Origin: Paenibacillus sp. oral taxon 786 str. D14
Lineage (GTDB): Bacteria > Bacillota > Bacilli > Paenibacillales > Paenibacillaceae
Direction of reading: 5' to 3'
Length of the DNA: 49,021 nt
NCBI RefSeq assembly: GCF_000159955.1
Contig: NZ_GG695970.1
Coordinates: 535,145-584,165, forward strand
In this document: piece after piece, positions 16,551 through 25,093 of the stretch
Numbering within the stretch: the first letter of the stretch is position 1
Layout of the letters: each line of letters begins with the position of its first letter
The notes under the pieces: model-generated
Seen by the model: the letters and a program-made list of their open reading frames with translations, nothing else
Database searches by the model: none
Told to the model about the DNA's origin: nothing
Program-made: the position numbers and the translations under genes

Positions 16551-17513
16551 ATGAAAAGTTCCGCGGCCTTGGGCTTAAAAGACGCGCCAGCCATCAACAA
16601 GCGCCGGATCTTCCTCAAACGATGGAATGCTCCGGTGGCCGGCTATTTATTTATTTCACCGTGGCTGCTCGGGTTTCTCGGGCTGACCGCATATCCGCTG
16701 ATTTTATCGCTGTACTACTCGTTTACGGACTACACGCTGTTGGAACCGATCAACTGGGTGGGGACCAAAAACTACGAGCTGATCTTTACGGCGGACTCCA
16801 AATTCGTGACTTCGGTCAAGGTCACGTTCCTGTACGTTTTGGCTTCGGTTCCTCTGAAGCTGATCGCGGCGCTGCTTGTCGCTTTGGTGTTGAACCGGGC
16901 GGTGCGGGGGATTGGGCTGTACCGCACGGCGATTTACTTCCCGTCGCTGATCGGTGGCAGTATCGCTGTATCGCTGCTCTGGCGTAATATTTTTGGCGTG
17001 GACGGGATCTTTAACAAAATTATCGGAGCGTTTGGATTCGAGGGGAAAGGCTGGATCACCAGTCCCGATACGGCGTTAAGTACGCTCGTGCTGCTCACGG
17101 TCTGGCAGTTCGGTTCGTCGATGGTCATCTTCCTGGCAGGGCTGAAGCAAATCCCGGGTGATCTGTATGAGGCTTCCGCTGTGGACGGCGCCGGAAAGTT
17201 TCGCCAGTTCTTCAACATCACGCTGCCGATGCTGTCGCCGGTATTGTACTTCAACCTGGTGATGGGCGTCATCAACGCGTTCCAAATGTTTACGTCAGCG
17301 TTTGTGATCACGAACGGCGGCCCGATGAATTCAACGTATGTGTATGCGCTTTATTTGTACGAGCGGGCGTTTAGCCGGTACCAGCTTGGTTATTCGTCGG
17401 CACTGGCCTGGATCATGCTGGTGATGATTGTGATTGCCACGTTGATCATTGCAGGAACTTCGAAATATTGGGTGTTCTACGAAACGGAACCTGAAGGGAG
17501 AAATGGCAGATGA
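16551..17513 (+). CDS. Sugar ABC transporter permease (MalF/UgpA type)
   Basis: A 320-residue permease of the carbohydrate uptake family 1. A cytoplasmic N-terminus of about 30 residues precedes the first helix (PVAGYLFISPWLLGFLGLTA). The ATPase-coupling EAA loop reads YEASAVDGAGKFRQFFNITL, with the conserved G and proline positions. The start has GAGGTG upstream. It overlaps the next permease by 4 bases (ATGA), so they are translationally coupled. With the binding protein at 12179 it should import oligosaccharides that the neighbouring alpha-glucuronidase processes. The 113-base gap to aguA holds no terminator that I can see. Confidence 0.94.
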   Translation: MKSSAALGLKDAPAINKRRIFLKRWNAPVAGYLFISPWLLGFLGLTAYPLILSLYYSFTDYTLLEPINWVGTKNYELIFTADSKFVTSVKVTFLYVLASVPLKLIAALLVALVLNRAVRGIGLYRTAIYFPSLIGGSIAVSLLWRNIFGVDGIFNKIIGAFGFEGKGWITSPDTALSTLVLLTVWQFGSSMVIFLAGLKQIPGDLYEASAVDGAGKFRQFFNITLPMLSPVLYFNLVMGVINAFQMFTSAFVITNGGPMNSTYVYALYLYERAFSRYQLGYSSALAWIMLVMIVIATLIIAGTSKYWVFYETEPEGRNGR

Positions 17514-18352
17514 CCTTTAAATGGAAGCCGCTGGTCCGGCACCTCTTTATGATTCTGTTTAGTTTGGTCATGGTCTATCCGGTGCTGTGGTGGATCGGCG
17601 CGTCGCTGAAGACGAACGGCGAGCTGGCTTCGCCGAATATTTTCCCTTCGGTTCCTCAATGGAGCAACTTCGTTAAGGGCTGGAATTCGGTGCCGGGTCA
17701 CACCTTCACCGACTTCTACCTGAACACCTTCGCCTTGGAGGCGGCGGTGATTGCAGCGACGCTGGTATCCAGCACGCTCGTTGCGTTTGGGTTCGGGAGA
17801 TTGAATTTTCCTTTGAAAAACCTCTGGTTCTCCTTGTTTATGCTTACCTTAATGATGCCGGGGCAGGTGCTGATCATTCCGCAATACGCTTTGTTCCACC
17901 AGCTTGGTTGGGTGAACACGTATTTGCCGTTTATCGTGCCACATATGCTTGCGGGCGGTGCGGGCGGGACGTTCTTCGTCTTCCTGCTGATCCAGTTCGT
18001 GCGCGGCATTCCTAAGGAGTTGGATGAATCGGCGAAAATCGACGGCTGTTCGTGGTTCGGCATCTACTTCCGGATCGTCATGCCGCTGATGGTTCCGGCG
18101 ATCGTGACCGTCACCATCTTCTGCTTCTTGTGGAACTGGGACGATTTCCTCGGACATCTGCTGTATCTTAATTCGGTAGACAAGTATACGGTCAGCCTGG
18201 CGCTGCGAATGATTAACGATTCCCAGTCGGCCCAGGAATGGGGACAACTGCTGGCAATGTCACTCGTCTCCATCATTCCGGCTACCTTGATCTTTATGTT
18301 CTTGCAAAAATACTTCGTCGAAGGGATTGCCACAACCGGAATAAAGGGATAA
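17510..18352 (+). CDS. Sugar ABC transporter permease (MalG/UgpE type)
   Basis: A 280-residue inner-membrane permease, partner of the preceding MalF-like subunit. The EAA loop reads LDESAKIDGCSWFGIYFRIV followed by MPLMVPA. The protein ends with LQKYFVEGIATTGIKG, the common C-terminus of MalG/LacG-type subunits. It starts inside the end of the previous gene (ATGA overlap). A strong terminator begins 25 bases after its stop, marking the end of the main transport transcript before the sensor kinase gene. Confidence 0.94.
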   Translation: MTFKWKPLVRHLFMILFSLVMVYPVLWWIGASLKTNGELASPNIFPSVPQWSNFVKGWNSVPGHTFTDFYLNTFALEAAVIAATLVSSTLVAFGFGRLNFPLKNLWFSLFMLTLMMPGQVLIIPQYALFHQLGWVNTYLPFIVPHMLAGGAGGTFFVFLLIQFVRGIPKELDESAKIDGCSWFGIYFRIVMPLMVPAIVTVTIFCFLWNWDDFLGHLLYLNSVDKYTVSLALRMINDSQSAQEWGQLLAMSLVSIIPATLIFMFLQKYFVEGIATTGIKG

Positions 18353-18376
18353 GGGTGGCGAATGGCCAATTATATT

Positions 18377-18417
18377 ACGGTAAAGCGTGAACGATCTTCG
18401 CAGCTTTACCGTTTTTT
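18377..18417 (+). terminator. Rho-independent terminator between sugar permeases and sensor kinase
   Basis: A perfect 10-bp stem, ACGGTAAAGC (18377-18386) with GCTTTACCGT (18403-18412), ends in TTTTTT. It lies within a possible longer reading frame of the kinase that opens at ATG 18362, which argues that this frame is not the real N-terminus. Confidence 0.88.
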
Positions 18418-18442
18418 CCTTACACCTGAAGGGAGTGCAGCC

Positions 18443-20251
18443 TTGCGTATGACGAATCCGTTTAAAAAATTTCGGATCGACAGCTTGTTTTTTCGCAGTT
18501 TTTCCATCTTTATGGTGGCCGTCTTGGCCTGTATCGCCTGGGCCAGCTATCGCATTTCATCCAACGAGCTGGCCAAAACCAGCTCCCATTATCAGCAGCT
18601 GCTGCTGGACGAGCTGAATAATGAAATTACCACCCGGCTGGTGATGATCGAGCAAATTTCGCTGTCGACGTCCCGCGATAACGAGTTGATTACGTTCCTG
18701 CGCGACCGGCAGGATGAATACGACCGGCACCGCCGGTCCGTGAGCGTGGAGCGCGCCTTAGCGAATCTGACTTATTCGATTCCGATCATCCAAGGAATCG
18801 ACTTATATATGGAGCGTCCGCTGCGCGGGGATGCCAACAGCTATATCCAGTTTCGTGGTTTGAGCGATCTGGCCAAGCAAGATTGGGCGGAGGCGCTCGA
18901 CAAGAACGATTTCGCTTGGGTTAGTGAGCATGAAATACCCAGCTTCCAAGGGAATGTGCGGGTGCTCAGCTTCGCGCGCAAAATCGTCGAGGAAGACAAA
19001 TACCTTGGTGTACTCGTCGTCCATGTCAAAGCGAAAGAGATTGAACAACTATTAGCCGGACATTCTGCGCCGGCCAACCGGATGATGATCGACACGTTGG
19101 GGCAGCTGACGTTGAAAACCGGGCTGGTGCCTGAGCATGCCGAGTTATCACAATGGATCAATGTGAAAACCGACCAATCCGGGTACGTTCATATCCGGGG
19201 AAATAAAGAGCTGGGGGATTCGCTGCTGGTGTATTCCAAGATGCGGGATTCCCATTGGATGCTCGTGGAAGTCACGCCTTGGAGTGAAATTACGAGCGGC
19301 GGCTTTCGTCTGGCTTTGGTTATCGGCGTGATTGGGGTCATCGCCATTTTGTTTGTCCTGCTGTTGACCCTTTACTTAAGCCGCCAATTTACAAAACCAA
19401 TCAAACAGCTTGTGACCGCAATGCGGCAGTATTTCGTAGGCGATAGAGACGAAACAGGCAGCGGCGGGCATCCCGTTGATTTGCCCAACGATTACGAGAA
19501 CGAGTTTGGTTATCTGTTCGACGGCTATCGCAAGCAGATGGAGCAGATTGAAGAGCTGTACCGCTCGCTGCGGCGGCGATACGAGCAGCAGCGCAAAGCG
19601 GAAATCGAAGCGTTGCAGGCCAATATCAATCCGCATTTTCTGTATAATATGCTGGATCAGTTGAACTGGATGGCGATTGAGGCCGGGCAGGACGAGCTTA
19701 GCCGGATTCTCGAGCTGATGGGCCGGATGTTTCGGATTGGCTTATCCAACGGCAACAGCTTTATTACCATTGGCGAGGAACTGGAGCATATCCACTGTTA
19801 CCTGGAAATTCAACAGCTTCGCTGGCAAGCCGGCGGCGGCGGTGAACTGGAATATACGATCGATGCCCCGTTCTCTGTTCAGGAGTTGTTTATTCCGAAG
19901 CTGACGTTGCAGCCGTTCGTGGAGAATGCCATCGTCCACGGTTTTAACGGTCGTACACAAGGGAAGTTGTGGATCACGCTGGAGGAGCAGTCTGACCGAC
20001 TCGTGATTACGATCGATGACGACGGCGCTGGACTGCAGCAGGCCGTGCCCCGCGAGCGCAAGCGGAGAACGGGGGGCTACGGCATCCGCAATGTGAAGGA
20101 GCGGATCGCGGGTTACTTTGAAGGCGCTTACGGCGTGGAGTTATCTCAACGGGAAGAAGGAGGCACCCGTGTCGTGATTACGTTGCCGAAGCTGCTGGAG
20201 CCCCCGGTGCCCCAGTTCATTGAACCGCTTGAACCCGGACCGGCCGCGTGA
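18443..20251 (+). CDS. Sensor histidine kinase, YesM/LytS-like (HAMP, His_kinase, HATPase)
   Basis: A 602-residue membrane kinase. One helix near residues 15-35 (FFRSFSIFMVAVLACIAWAS) and a second near 290-310 (LALVIGVIGVIAILFVLLLT) enclose an extracellular sensing domain of about 250 residues. A HAMP linker, the His_kinase block with the phospho-accepting H398 in NINPHFLYNMLDQLNW, and an ATP-binding domain follow (N-box PFVENAIVHGF, G-box DDDGAG, then GGYGIRNVKERI). TTG 18443 is preferred: GGGAG lies 7 bases upstream, whereas ATG 18362 would translate through a terminator hairpin. With the next gene it forms the two-component system that typically senses sugars and regulates the adjacent transporter genes. 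Confidence 0.93.
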   Translation: MRMTNPFKKFRIDSLFFRSFSIFMVAVLACIAWASYRISSNELAKTSSHYQQLLLDELNNEITTRLVMIEQISLSTSRDNELITFLRDRQDEYDRHRRSVSVERALANLTYSIPIIQGIDLYMERPLRGDANSYIQFRGLSDLAKQDWAEALDKNDFAWVSEHEIPSFQGNVRVLSFARKIVEEDKYLGVLVVHVKAKEIEQLLAGHSAPANRMMIDTLGQLTLKTGLVPEHAELSQWINVKTDQSGYVHIRGNKELGDSLLVYSKMRDSHWMLVEVTPWSEITSGGFRLALVIGVIGVIAILFVLLLTLYLSRQFTKPIKQLVTAMRQYFVGDRDETGSGGHPVDLPNDYENEFGYLFDGYRKQMEQIEELYRSLRRRYEQQRKAEIEALQANINPHFLYNMLDQLNWMAIEAGQDELSRILELMGRMFRIGLSNGNSFITIGEELEHIHCYLEIQQLRWQAGGGGELEYTIDAPFSVQELFIPKLTLQPFVENAIVHGFNGRTQGKLWITLEEQSDRLVITIDDDGAGLQQAVPRERKRRTGGYGIRNVKERIAGYFEGAYGVELSQREEGGTRVVITLPKLLEPPVPQFIEPLEPGPAA

Positions 20252-20316
20252 GCCGCATGTCCGTGCCAGAACATCTAAGACATCTTGGAGGAGAACAGTC
20301 AAGGAGGTAGTTGAGG

Positions 20317-21936
20317 GTGTGGAAAATCGCCATCATTGATGATGAACGCCAGGTGCTGCAAGGGATGAAACGGGCGATTCCGTGGGAACAACTCGGGGCG
20401 ACCTGGGTTGGGGAAGCCCAGAACGGGAAGGACGGGCTGGATGTAGTCCGGCAAACGAATCCGGATATCGTCATCACGGACATTTATATGCCGGCGATGA
20501 ATGGCATTGATATGATTGAGCAGCTGCGGAAGGAAGGGTATGACGGCAAGGTCATTATTTTTAGCGGCTATTCGGATTTCGAACATGCACGCCAAGCGCT
20601 GCGCTTTAATGTCAGCGATTATGTCTCCAAGCCGATCAGCATGCCAACGCTGAAGTCGATTCTGGGTAAGGTGATCGATGAGTTGGCCAAGGAGGAAGAG
20701 ATTCGCCGGAAGCAGGGCGAGATGGAGCGGAAGCTGAGTCTGTATGAGCCGTTCATCGAGAAGGAGTGGGTCCGCTCTGCGGTCGTCGGAACGCTGGACA
20801 GCTCGTACCGCGAGGCAGGGCGTTTGCCGGAGCCTTATCGATATTGGACGGATCATCGGCACGTGACGATTGGTATCGATCTCGTCCGGGATGCGCGCGT
20901 CGGCCAATTTTCATTGTCGGACTGGAACCTGTTCCGCTTTGCGATCAGCAATATTGTCTGCGAGGTGGCCCGCAAAAGGTTCGGGACCGTGGAATATACC
21001 GAGCTGCACAGCACAAGGGCTGTCTTGATCGTCCACCCGCGTCCGGATGAGCCAAAGCAATTGCTGGAGAGAAAGCTGCATGAGCTGGGCGTAAAGCTGA
21101 TTGATGCGATCAAAAGCTATCTCAAGCTGGTCGTCCGCGTCGGAATTGGGGGTGTCAAGCCGCAATGGCAGCACATCCCGGATTCAACGGAGGAAGCGTT
21201 CCGGGCCATCGACATGAGGTTGGGGCGGCGGGATTCTACGTATGCGTTATATGCCTATCAGGACGAAGAAGACGGAAAAACGGCAGCGGCGAGTTTATTT
21301 TCAGTGAAATTTTATGTGGAATTGGCTTCTGCATTAAAGGCGTCCCAGGAAGCCGATGCTAAGAAGCTAGTGGCCGATTACATGAACCGGCTGGAGCTGC
21401 AGAAGGCGATGACCCCTGAAACGGTGCAGATTTTTGCCTGCGAGCTGTGGGGGGTATTTACGTATTGCCTCTATGAAACGGGAGTTCTGCTGAATGATCT
21501 TGTACCTGAAGAGCAGATCACCAAGGAGTTGGTGGGCTTAACCGGTCTGGAGCAGCTCACCGAATGGTTGTCGGATAAAATTACGCTGATCTGCAGCAGC
21601 CGCCAATGGCGGGGGAACAGCAAGCACCGGCAGGTGGTGGATTACATGACCGGTTATATTCACGAGCATTATGCTGAGGACATTACGCTGGCGGAGTTGT
21701 CGGAGAAGCTTTACATTTCCCGCAACCATTTGTCCATCATCTTCAAAAACATAACCGGCGAAACGTTCAACAACTATTTAACCCGCGTTCGGATCGAAAA
21801 AGCACGCGAGCTGCTGCTGCAGCGCAATATGCTCGTTTATGAGGTGGCCGAACAGGTCGGCTATAAGAACGTGCCTTATTTCAGCACACTGTTTAAAAAA
21901 ATCACCGGCATGAGTCCAACGGATCTGATCAAATAA
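20317..21936 (+). CDS. Response regulator with AraC-type DNA-binding domain (YesN-like)
   Basis: A 539-residue regulator: an N-terminal receiver domain (acidic pair IIDDE near residues 6-10, phospho-accepting D55 in IVITDIYMP, K106 in SKPI), a long middle region without recognisable fold, and two C-terminal helix-turn-helix units (ITLAELSEKLYISRNHLSII and MLVYEVAEQVGYKNVPYFST). GTG 20317 is chosen because AAGGAGG lies 9 bases upstream; TTG 20311 would be only 3 bases away. It follows the kinase by 65 bases and very likely receives its phosphate. Expected targets are the xylo-oligosaccharide transport and aguA genes (inference). Confidence 0.93.
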   Translation: MWKIAIIDDERQVLQGMKRAIPWEQLGATWVGEAQNGKDGLDVVRQTNPDIVITDIYMPAMNGIDMIEQLRKEGYDGKVIIFSGYSDFEHARQALRFNVSDYVSKPISMPTLKSILGKVIDELAKEEEIRRKQGEMERKLSLYEPFIEKEWVRSAVVGTLDSSYREAGRLPEPYRYWTDHRHVTIGIDLVRDARVGQFSLSDWNLFRFAISNIVCEVARKRFGTVEYTELHSTRAVLIVHPRPDEPKQLLERKLHELGVKLIDAIKSYLKLVVRVGIGGVKPQWQHIPDSTEEAFRAIDMRLGRRDSTYALYAYQDEEDGKTAAASLFSVKFYVELASALKASQEADAKKLVADYMNRLELQKAMTPETVQIFACELWGVFTYCLYETGVLLNDLVPEEQITKELVGLTGLEQLTEWLSDKITLICSSRQWRGNSKHRQVVDYMTGYIHEHYAEDITLAELSEKLYISRNHLSIIFKNITGETFNNYLTRVRIEKARELLLQRNMLVYEVAEQVGYKNVPYFSTLFKKITGMSPTDLIK

Positions 21937-21957
21937 GACACAGGGGAGAGAGAAATC

Positions 21958-23061
21958 ATGATTAACATCGCCATCATCGGCACTGGGTCGATTGCAAGTA
22001 CCCATCTTGAGGCGTTTGCCCGCTTTAGCGACCGTTGCCGGATCACGGCGCTGGTCGATCGGAGCGGAGGAAAGGCGTACCAGCTCAAAGAGCGTTTTGG
22101 CCTGGATTGCGCGGTCTATTCGGATTACAAGGAAGTGTTGAACTTAGATTCGGTGGATTTAGTATCGATTTGTACGCCGCCATCTACCCATGCAGACATT
22201 GCGTCGGATTTTCTGCTGGCAGGCAAACATGTCCTGGTGGAAAAGCCGATGGCCCCGTCGCTGTCCGAATGTGATCGGATGCTGGAGGCAGCAGCTCAAG
22301 GCCAGGCGCTCTTGTCCGTCGTGGGGCAAAACCGCTTTTATGATCCGATTCGCCGGGTGAAGCGGGTGATCGATGCCGGTTTAGCGGGCCGCATCGTCCA
22401 CACTGAAGCAAATTCCTATTGGTGGCGCGGCCGCAGCTATTACGATGTGGAATGGCGGGGGACATGGGAAAATGAAGGCGGAGGCTGCGTCATGAACCAC
22501 GCGGTGCATCATCTGGACCTGCTGCTATGGCTTAGAGGGATGCCATCTAGAGTCCACGCGGTCACCGCCAATACTTCGCACCGGAATTCCCAGGTCGAGG
22601 ATTTGTCCATCGCGGTCTTGGAGTATGCAGACGGCGGTTTAGCTCAAGTGACCAGTTCCGTCGTTCATCATGGCGAAGAGCAACGGCTTGTTTTTCAGGG
22701 GGAGCGGGCTAAGGTGGGAATTCCATGGCAGTTGTATGCCTCGGAGGAAGGGGACGGCGGATTTCCGAGGCGGAATCCAGATCTGGAGGCGGAAATCCAA
22801 CGAGCAGCCGAGGAGGTCGCACCGCTGCCATACACCGGGCATGCCGGGCAAATTGACGATGTGCTGCGCGCCATTGAAACGGGCTCTCGGCAGGTGCTGA
22901 TCGACGGGAACGAGGGGCGAAACACGATCGAGCTGATCATGGCGATATATGAATCTGCCGCAACCGGGAAGCCGGTTATGTTGCCGTTGTCCAAAGATTC
23001 GATCTATTATTCACGGGAGAGTATTATCGGCCGAGCACCTCGGTTTCACCAACAGGCTTGA
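21958..23061 (+). CDS. Gfo/Idh/MocA family NAD(P)-dependent oxidoreductase
   Basis: A 367-residue sugar-type dehydrogenase. The Rossmann motif is IAIIGTGSIASTH (residues 4-16) and the family EKP motif is LVEKPMAPS with K96. The catalytic-domain block GGGCVMNHAVHHLDLLLWL carries the usual G-G-x-x-x-D/N-x-x-x-H-x-x-D pattern. Members oxidise or reduce sugars, sugar acids or inositols, so a glucuronate- or xylose-related substrate would fit the locus, but the sequence does not settle it. The start has AGGGGAGAG 7 bases upstream and lies 22 bases after the regulator, in the same transcript. Confidence 0.9.
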   Translation: MINIAIIGTGSIASTHLEAFARFSDRCRITALVDRSGGKAYQLKERFGLDCAVYSDYKEVLNLDSVDLVSICTPPSTHADIASDFLLAGKHVLVEKPMAPSLSECDRMLEAAAQGQALLSVVGQNRFYDPIRRVKRVIDAGLAGRIVHTEANSYWWRGRSYYDVEWRGTWENEGGGCVMNHAVHHLDLLLWLRGMPSRVHAVTANTSHRNSQVEDLSIAVLEYADGGLAQVTSSVVHHGEEQRLVFQGERAKVGIPWQLYASEEGDGGFPRRNPDLEAEIQRAAEEVAPLPYTGHAGQIDDVLRAIETGSRQVLIDGNEGRNTIELIMAIYESAATGKPVMLPLSKDSIYYSRESIIGRAPRFHQQA

Positions 23062-23090
23062 GTCTATGATCATGGAGGAGGGAATCTGGC

Positions 23091-24164
23091 ATGGCCATCA
23101 CATTTAGCATCATCGGCGGAGCGGGCTTTCGTGCCCAATATTATTTACGGATTGCCAAGGCGATGCCGGATCGGTTCCAAATCGGCGGCCTGGTCGTCCG
23201 CGACGAAGCGAAGGCGTTGGCGATGGAGCGGCAATGGGGCGTGCGGACGTACCGCTCGGTGAGGGCCCTGCTTCAGCAAGAGCAGCAGGATTTTATGGTT
23301 CTGTCGGTGAGCGGCTCGGAGATGCTGCCTTACCTGCTGCAGCTCGCAGAAACGGGGATTCCCGTCCTCTCGGAAACCCCGCCGGCAGCCGACCTTGCGG
23401 GACTCGAACTGCTGTATGCAAAGCTTGGACAAAGCGGCGCAAAGATCCAGGTGGCGGAGCAATATCATTTACATCCGATCCAGCAGGCCAGACTCAAGTT
23501 GATCGAAACGGGACGGCTGGGGCGGATTACCGAAGCAACCGTCTCTATCTCCCATTTATACCACGGTGTCAGTCTGATTCGCCGGCTGCTGGGAGTTTCT
23601 TTTGAGGAAGTGCGGATTCGCGCCATGCGGTTTGAATCAAGTTGGGTACAGGGGCCAACACGCAGCGGTCCGCCTACGGAGGATCGGCTCGTCCCTTCGT
23701 TACGAGAACTGGCATGGCTTGATTTCGGCGACCGGTTGGGGATCTATGATTTTACCCGCGATCAGCATCGCTCCTGGATTCGCTCCAATCATTGCTGTGT
23801 CCGCGGCGAACGCGGTGAAATCTTCGATTCGCGGGTATTCATTCAGCAGGAAGATACCACCCCGCTGCAACTGGAGCTGAAACGGGTGAATAAGGGCGAG
23901 CTGGAGAACCAGGAGGGATATTTTCTGCAAGGTATTCTCTGCGGGGAGCAGTGGCTGTATACCAATCCGTTTGCGCCGGCTAGATTATATGATGATGAGC
24001 TGGCGATTGCGACCTGCCTGATGAAGATGGGTGAGTATGTTCAAGGCGGGCCGGAGTTTTACGGATTGTGGGAAGCTGCACAGGATCATTATCTCGGAAT
24101 GATGATTGAACGGGCGGCGCTTACTGGGGAAACGGTGGTTGCTGCACGTCCGAGCTGGGCCTAA
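23091..24164 (+). CDS. Gfo/Idh/MocA-like oxidoreductase with altered EKP motif
   Basis: A 357-residue homologue of the preceding oxidoreductase. The N-terminal Rossmann motif is ITFSIIGGAGFRAQYYLRIA. The position of the conserved EKP motif reads E95-T96-P97 (LSETPPAAD), so the lysine that normally contacts the cofactor and substrate is absent. The expected C-terminal blocks are weaker: HLYHGVSLIRRLLGV sits where the H-x-x-D segment is usually found. It may be an inactive or regulatory partner of the intact enzyme 30 bases upstream, or use a different chemistry (inference). A GGAGGAGG site precedes the ATG. It is the last gene of this series; no terminator is obvious after it. Confidence 0.85.
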   Translation: MAITFSIIGGAGFRAQYYLRIAKAMPDRFQIGGLVVRDEAKALAMERQWGVRTYRSVRALLQQEQQDFMVLSVSGSEMLPYLLQLAETGIPVLSETPPAADLAGLELLYAKLGQSGAKIQVAEQYHLHPIQQARLKLIETGRLGRITEATVSISHLYHGVSLIRRLLGVSFEEVRIRAMRFESSWVQGPTRSGPPTEDRLVPSLRELAWLDFGDRLGIYDFTRDQHRSWIRSNHCCVRGERGEIFDSRVFIQQEDTTPLQLELKRVNKGELENQEGYFLQGILCGEQWLYTNPFAPARLYDDELAIATCLMKMGEYVQGGPEFYGLWEAAQDHYLGMMIERAALTGETVVAARPSWA

Positions 24165-24183
24165 ATTTTCCTTGAAAAAAGAT

Positions 24184-24214
24184 TTGACCTTCACGTTACG
24201 TCAACGTTTATCAT
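24184..24214 (+). promoter_or_regulatory. MerR-type promoter with 19-base spacer
   Basis: TTGACC at 24184-24189 and TATCAT at 24209-24214 are separated by 19 bases, the long spacer typical of MerR-activated promoters. The spacer region carries the dyad ACGTT-ACGTC-AACGT at 24193-24207. It lies just upstream of the MerR-family gene at 24238, so autoregulation is likely. Confidence 0.8.
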
Positions 24215-24237
24215 GAGTGTTGTCAGGAGGTGAGCTT

Positions 24238-25002
24238 GTGGAATACACCATTCAGAAGCTGGGGAATCTTGCAGGGGTCAGTACCCGGACGCTGCGTTAT
24301 TACGATGAGATCGGACTACTGAAGCCGGCCAGAACGAACTCGTCGGGATATCGCATTTACGGTCGTCGGGAAGTCGATCTGCTGCAGCAGATTTTATTCT
24401 ATCGGGAACTTGGCCTTAGTTTGGAAGATATCCGGTCCATCGTCACCGATCCCGGATTCGACGGTACCCGCGCGCTGAAAGAACATCGGAATCAACTCCT
24501 TGACAAACGCAAGCAACTCGACGCATTAATCGCCAATGTGGAAAAAACGATCGCGTCGCATGAAGGGAGAATCACGATGCAAGATCAAGAAAAATTTGAA
24601 GGCTTCAAGAAGCAGTTGATCGAGGAGAACGAGCGTAAATATGGCCGGGAGATCCGGGAAAAATATGGGGTAGACACGGTGGAGAAATCCAATCGGAAGC
24701 TGATGAATATGACCAAAGAGGAATACGAAAAGGTGACGCAGCTGGAGAACGAAGTAAAAGCCACGTTAGCCGAAGCCATCAAGACGGGCGATCCCGCCGG
24801 TGAACTTGCGCAGAAGGCCGCAGATTTGCACAAGCAGTGGTTGACGTTCTACTGGAGTGATTACAGCAAGGAAGCCCATGCCGGGCTGGCGCAAATGTAC
24901 GTCGATGATGAGCGTTTTAAAGCTTATTACGACAAGGATCAGCCGGGTGCGGCTGAGTTCCTGCGGGATGCGATTCAAATCTATACCGGGATGAAATCAT
25001 AA
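24238..25002 (+). CDS. MerR family transcriptional regulator with TipAS antibiotic-recognition domain
   Basis: A 254-residue Mta/TipAL-type activator. The N-terminal winged helix reads QKLGNLAGVSTRTLRYYDEI and GYRIYGRREVDLLQQI, followed by a dimerisation helix to about residue 115. The C-terminal TipAS domain (from MQDQEKFEGFKKQ) is an all-helical pocket with the recognisable HKQWLTFYWSDYSKEAHAGL and MYVDDERFKAYYD segments; in relatives it binds peptide antibiotics and other drugs. GTG 24238 is chosen because AGGAGG lies 7 bases upstream. No obvious efflux target is adjacent, so it may regulate itself and distant genes. Confidence 0.92.
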   Translation: MEYTIQKLGNLAGVSTRTLRYYDEIGLLKPARTNSSGYRIYGRREVDLLQQILFYRELGLSLEDIRSIVTDPGFDGTRALKEHRNQLLDKRKQLDALIANVEKTIASHEGRITMQDQEKFEGFKKQLIEENERKYGREIREKYGVDTVEKSNRKLMNMTKEEYEKVTQLENEVKATLAEAIKTGDPAGELAQKAADLHKQWLTFYWSDYSKEAHAGLAQMYVDDERFKAYYDKDQPGAAEFLRDAIQIYTGMKS

Positions 25003-25007
25003 GAAAT

Positions 25008-25047
25008 AGCTCTCCTTTCCGTTTGTCGGGGAGGAGAGCTGTTTTTT
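25008..25047 (+). terminator. Rho-independent terminator after the MerR-family gene
   Basis: AGCTCTCCT at 25008-25016 pairs with AGGAGAGCT at 25032-25040, followed by GTTTTTT. The next gene is convergent. Confidence 0.88.
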
Positions 25048-25093
25048 GTTGGAGCAGGGTGTGGTTTAAGGTTTACGCCCTACGACCTACGCC

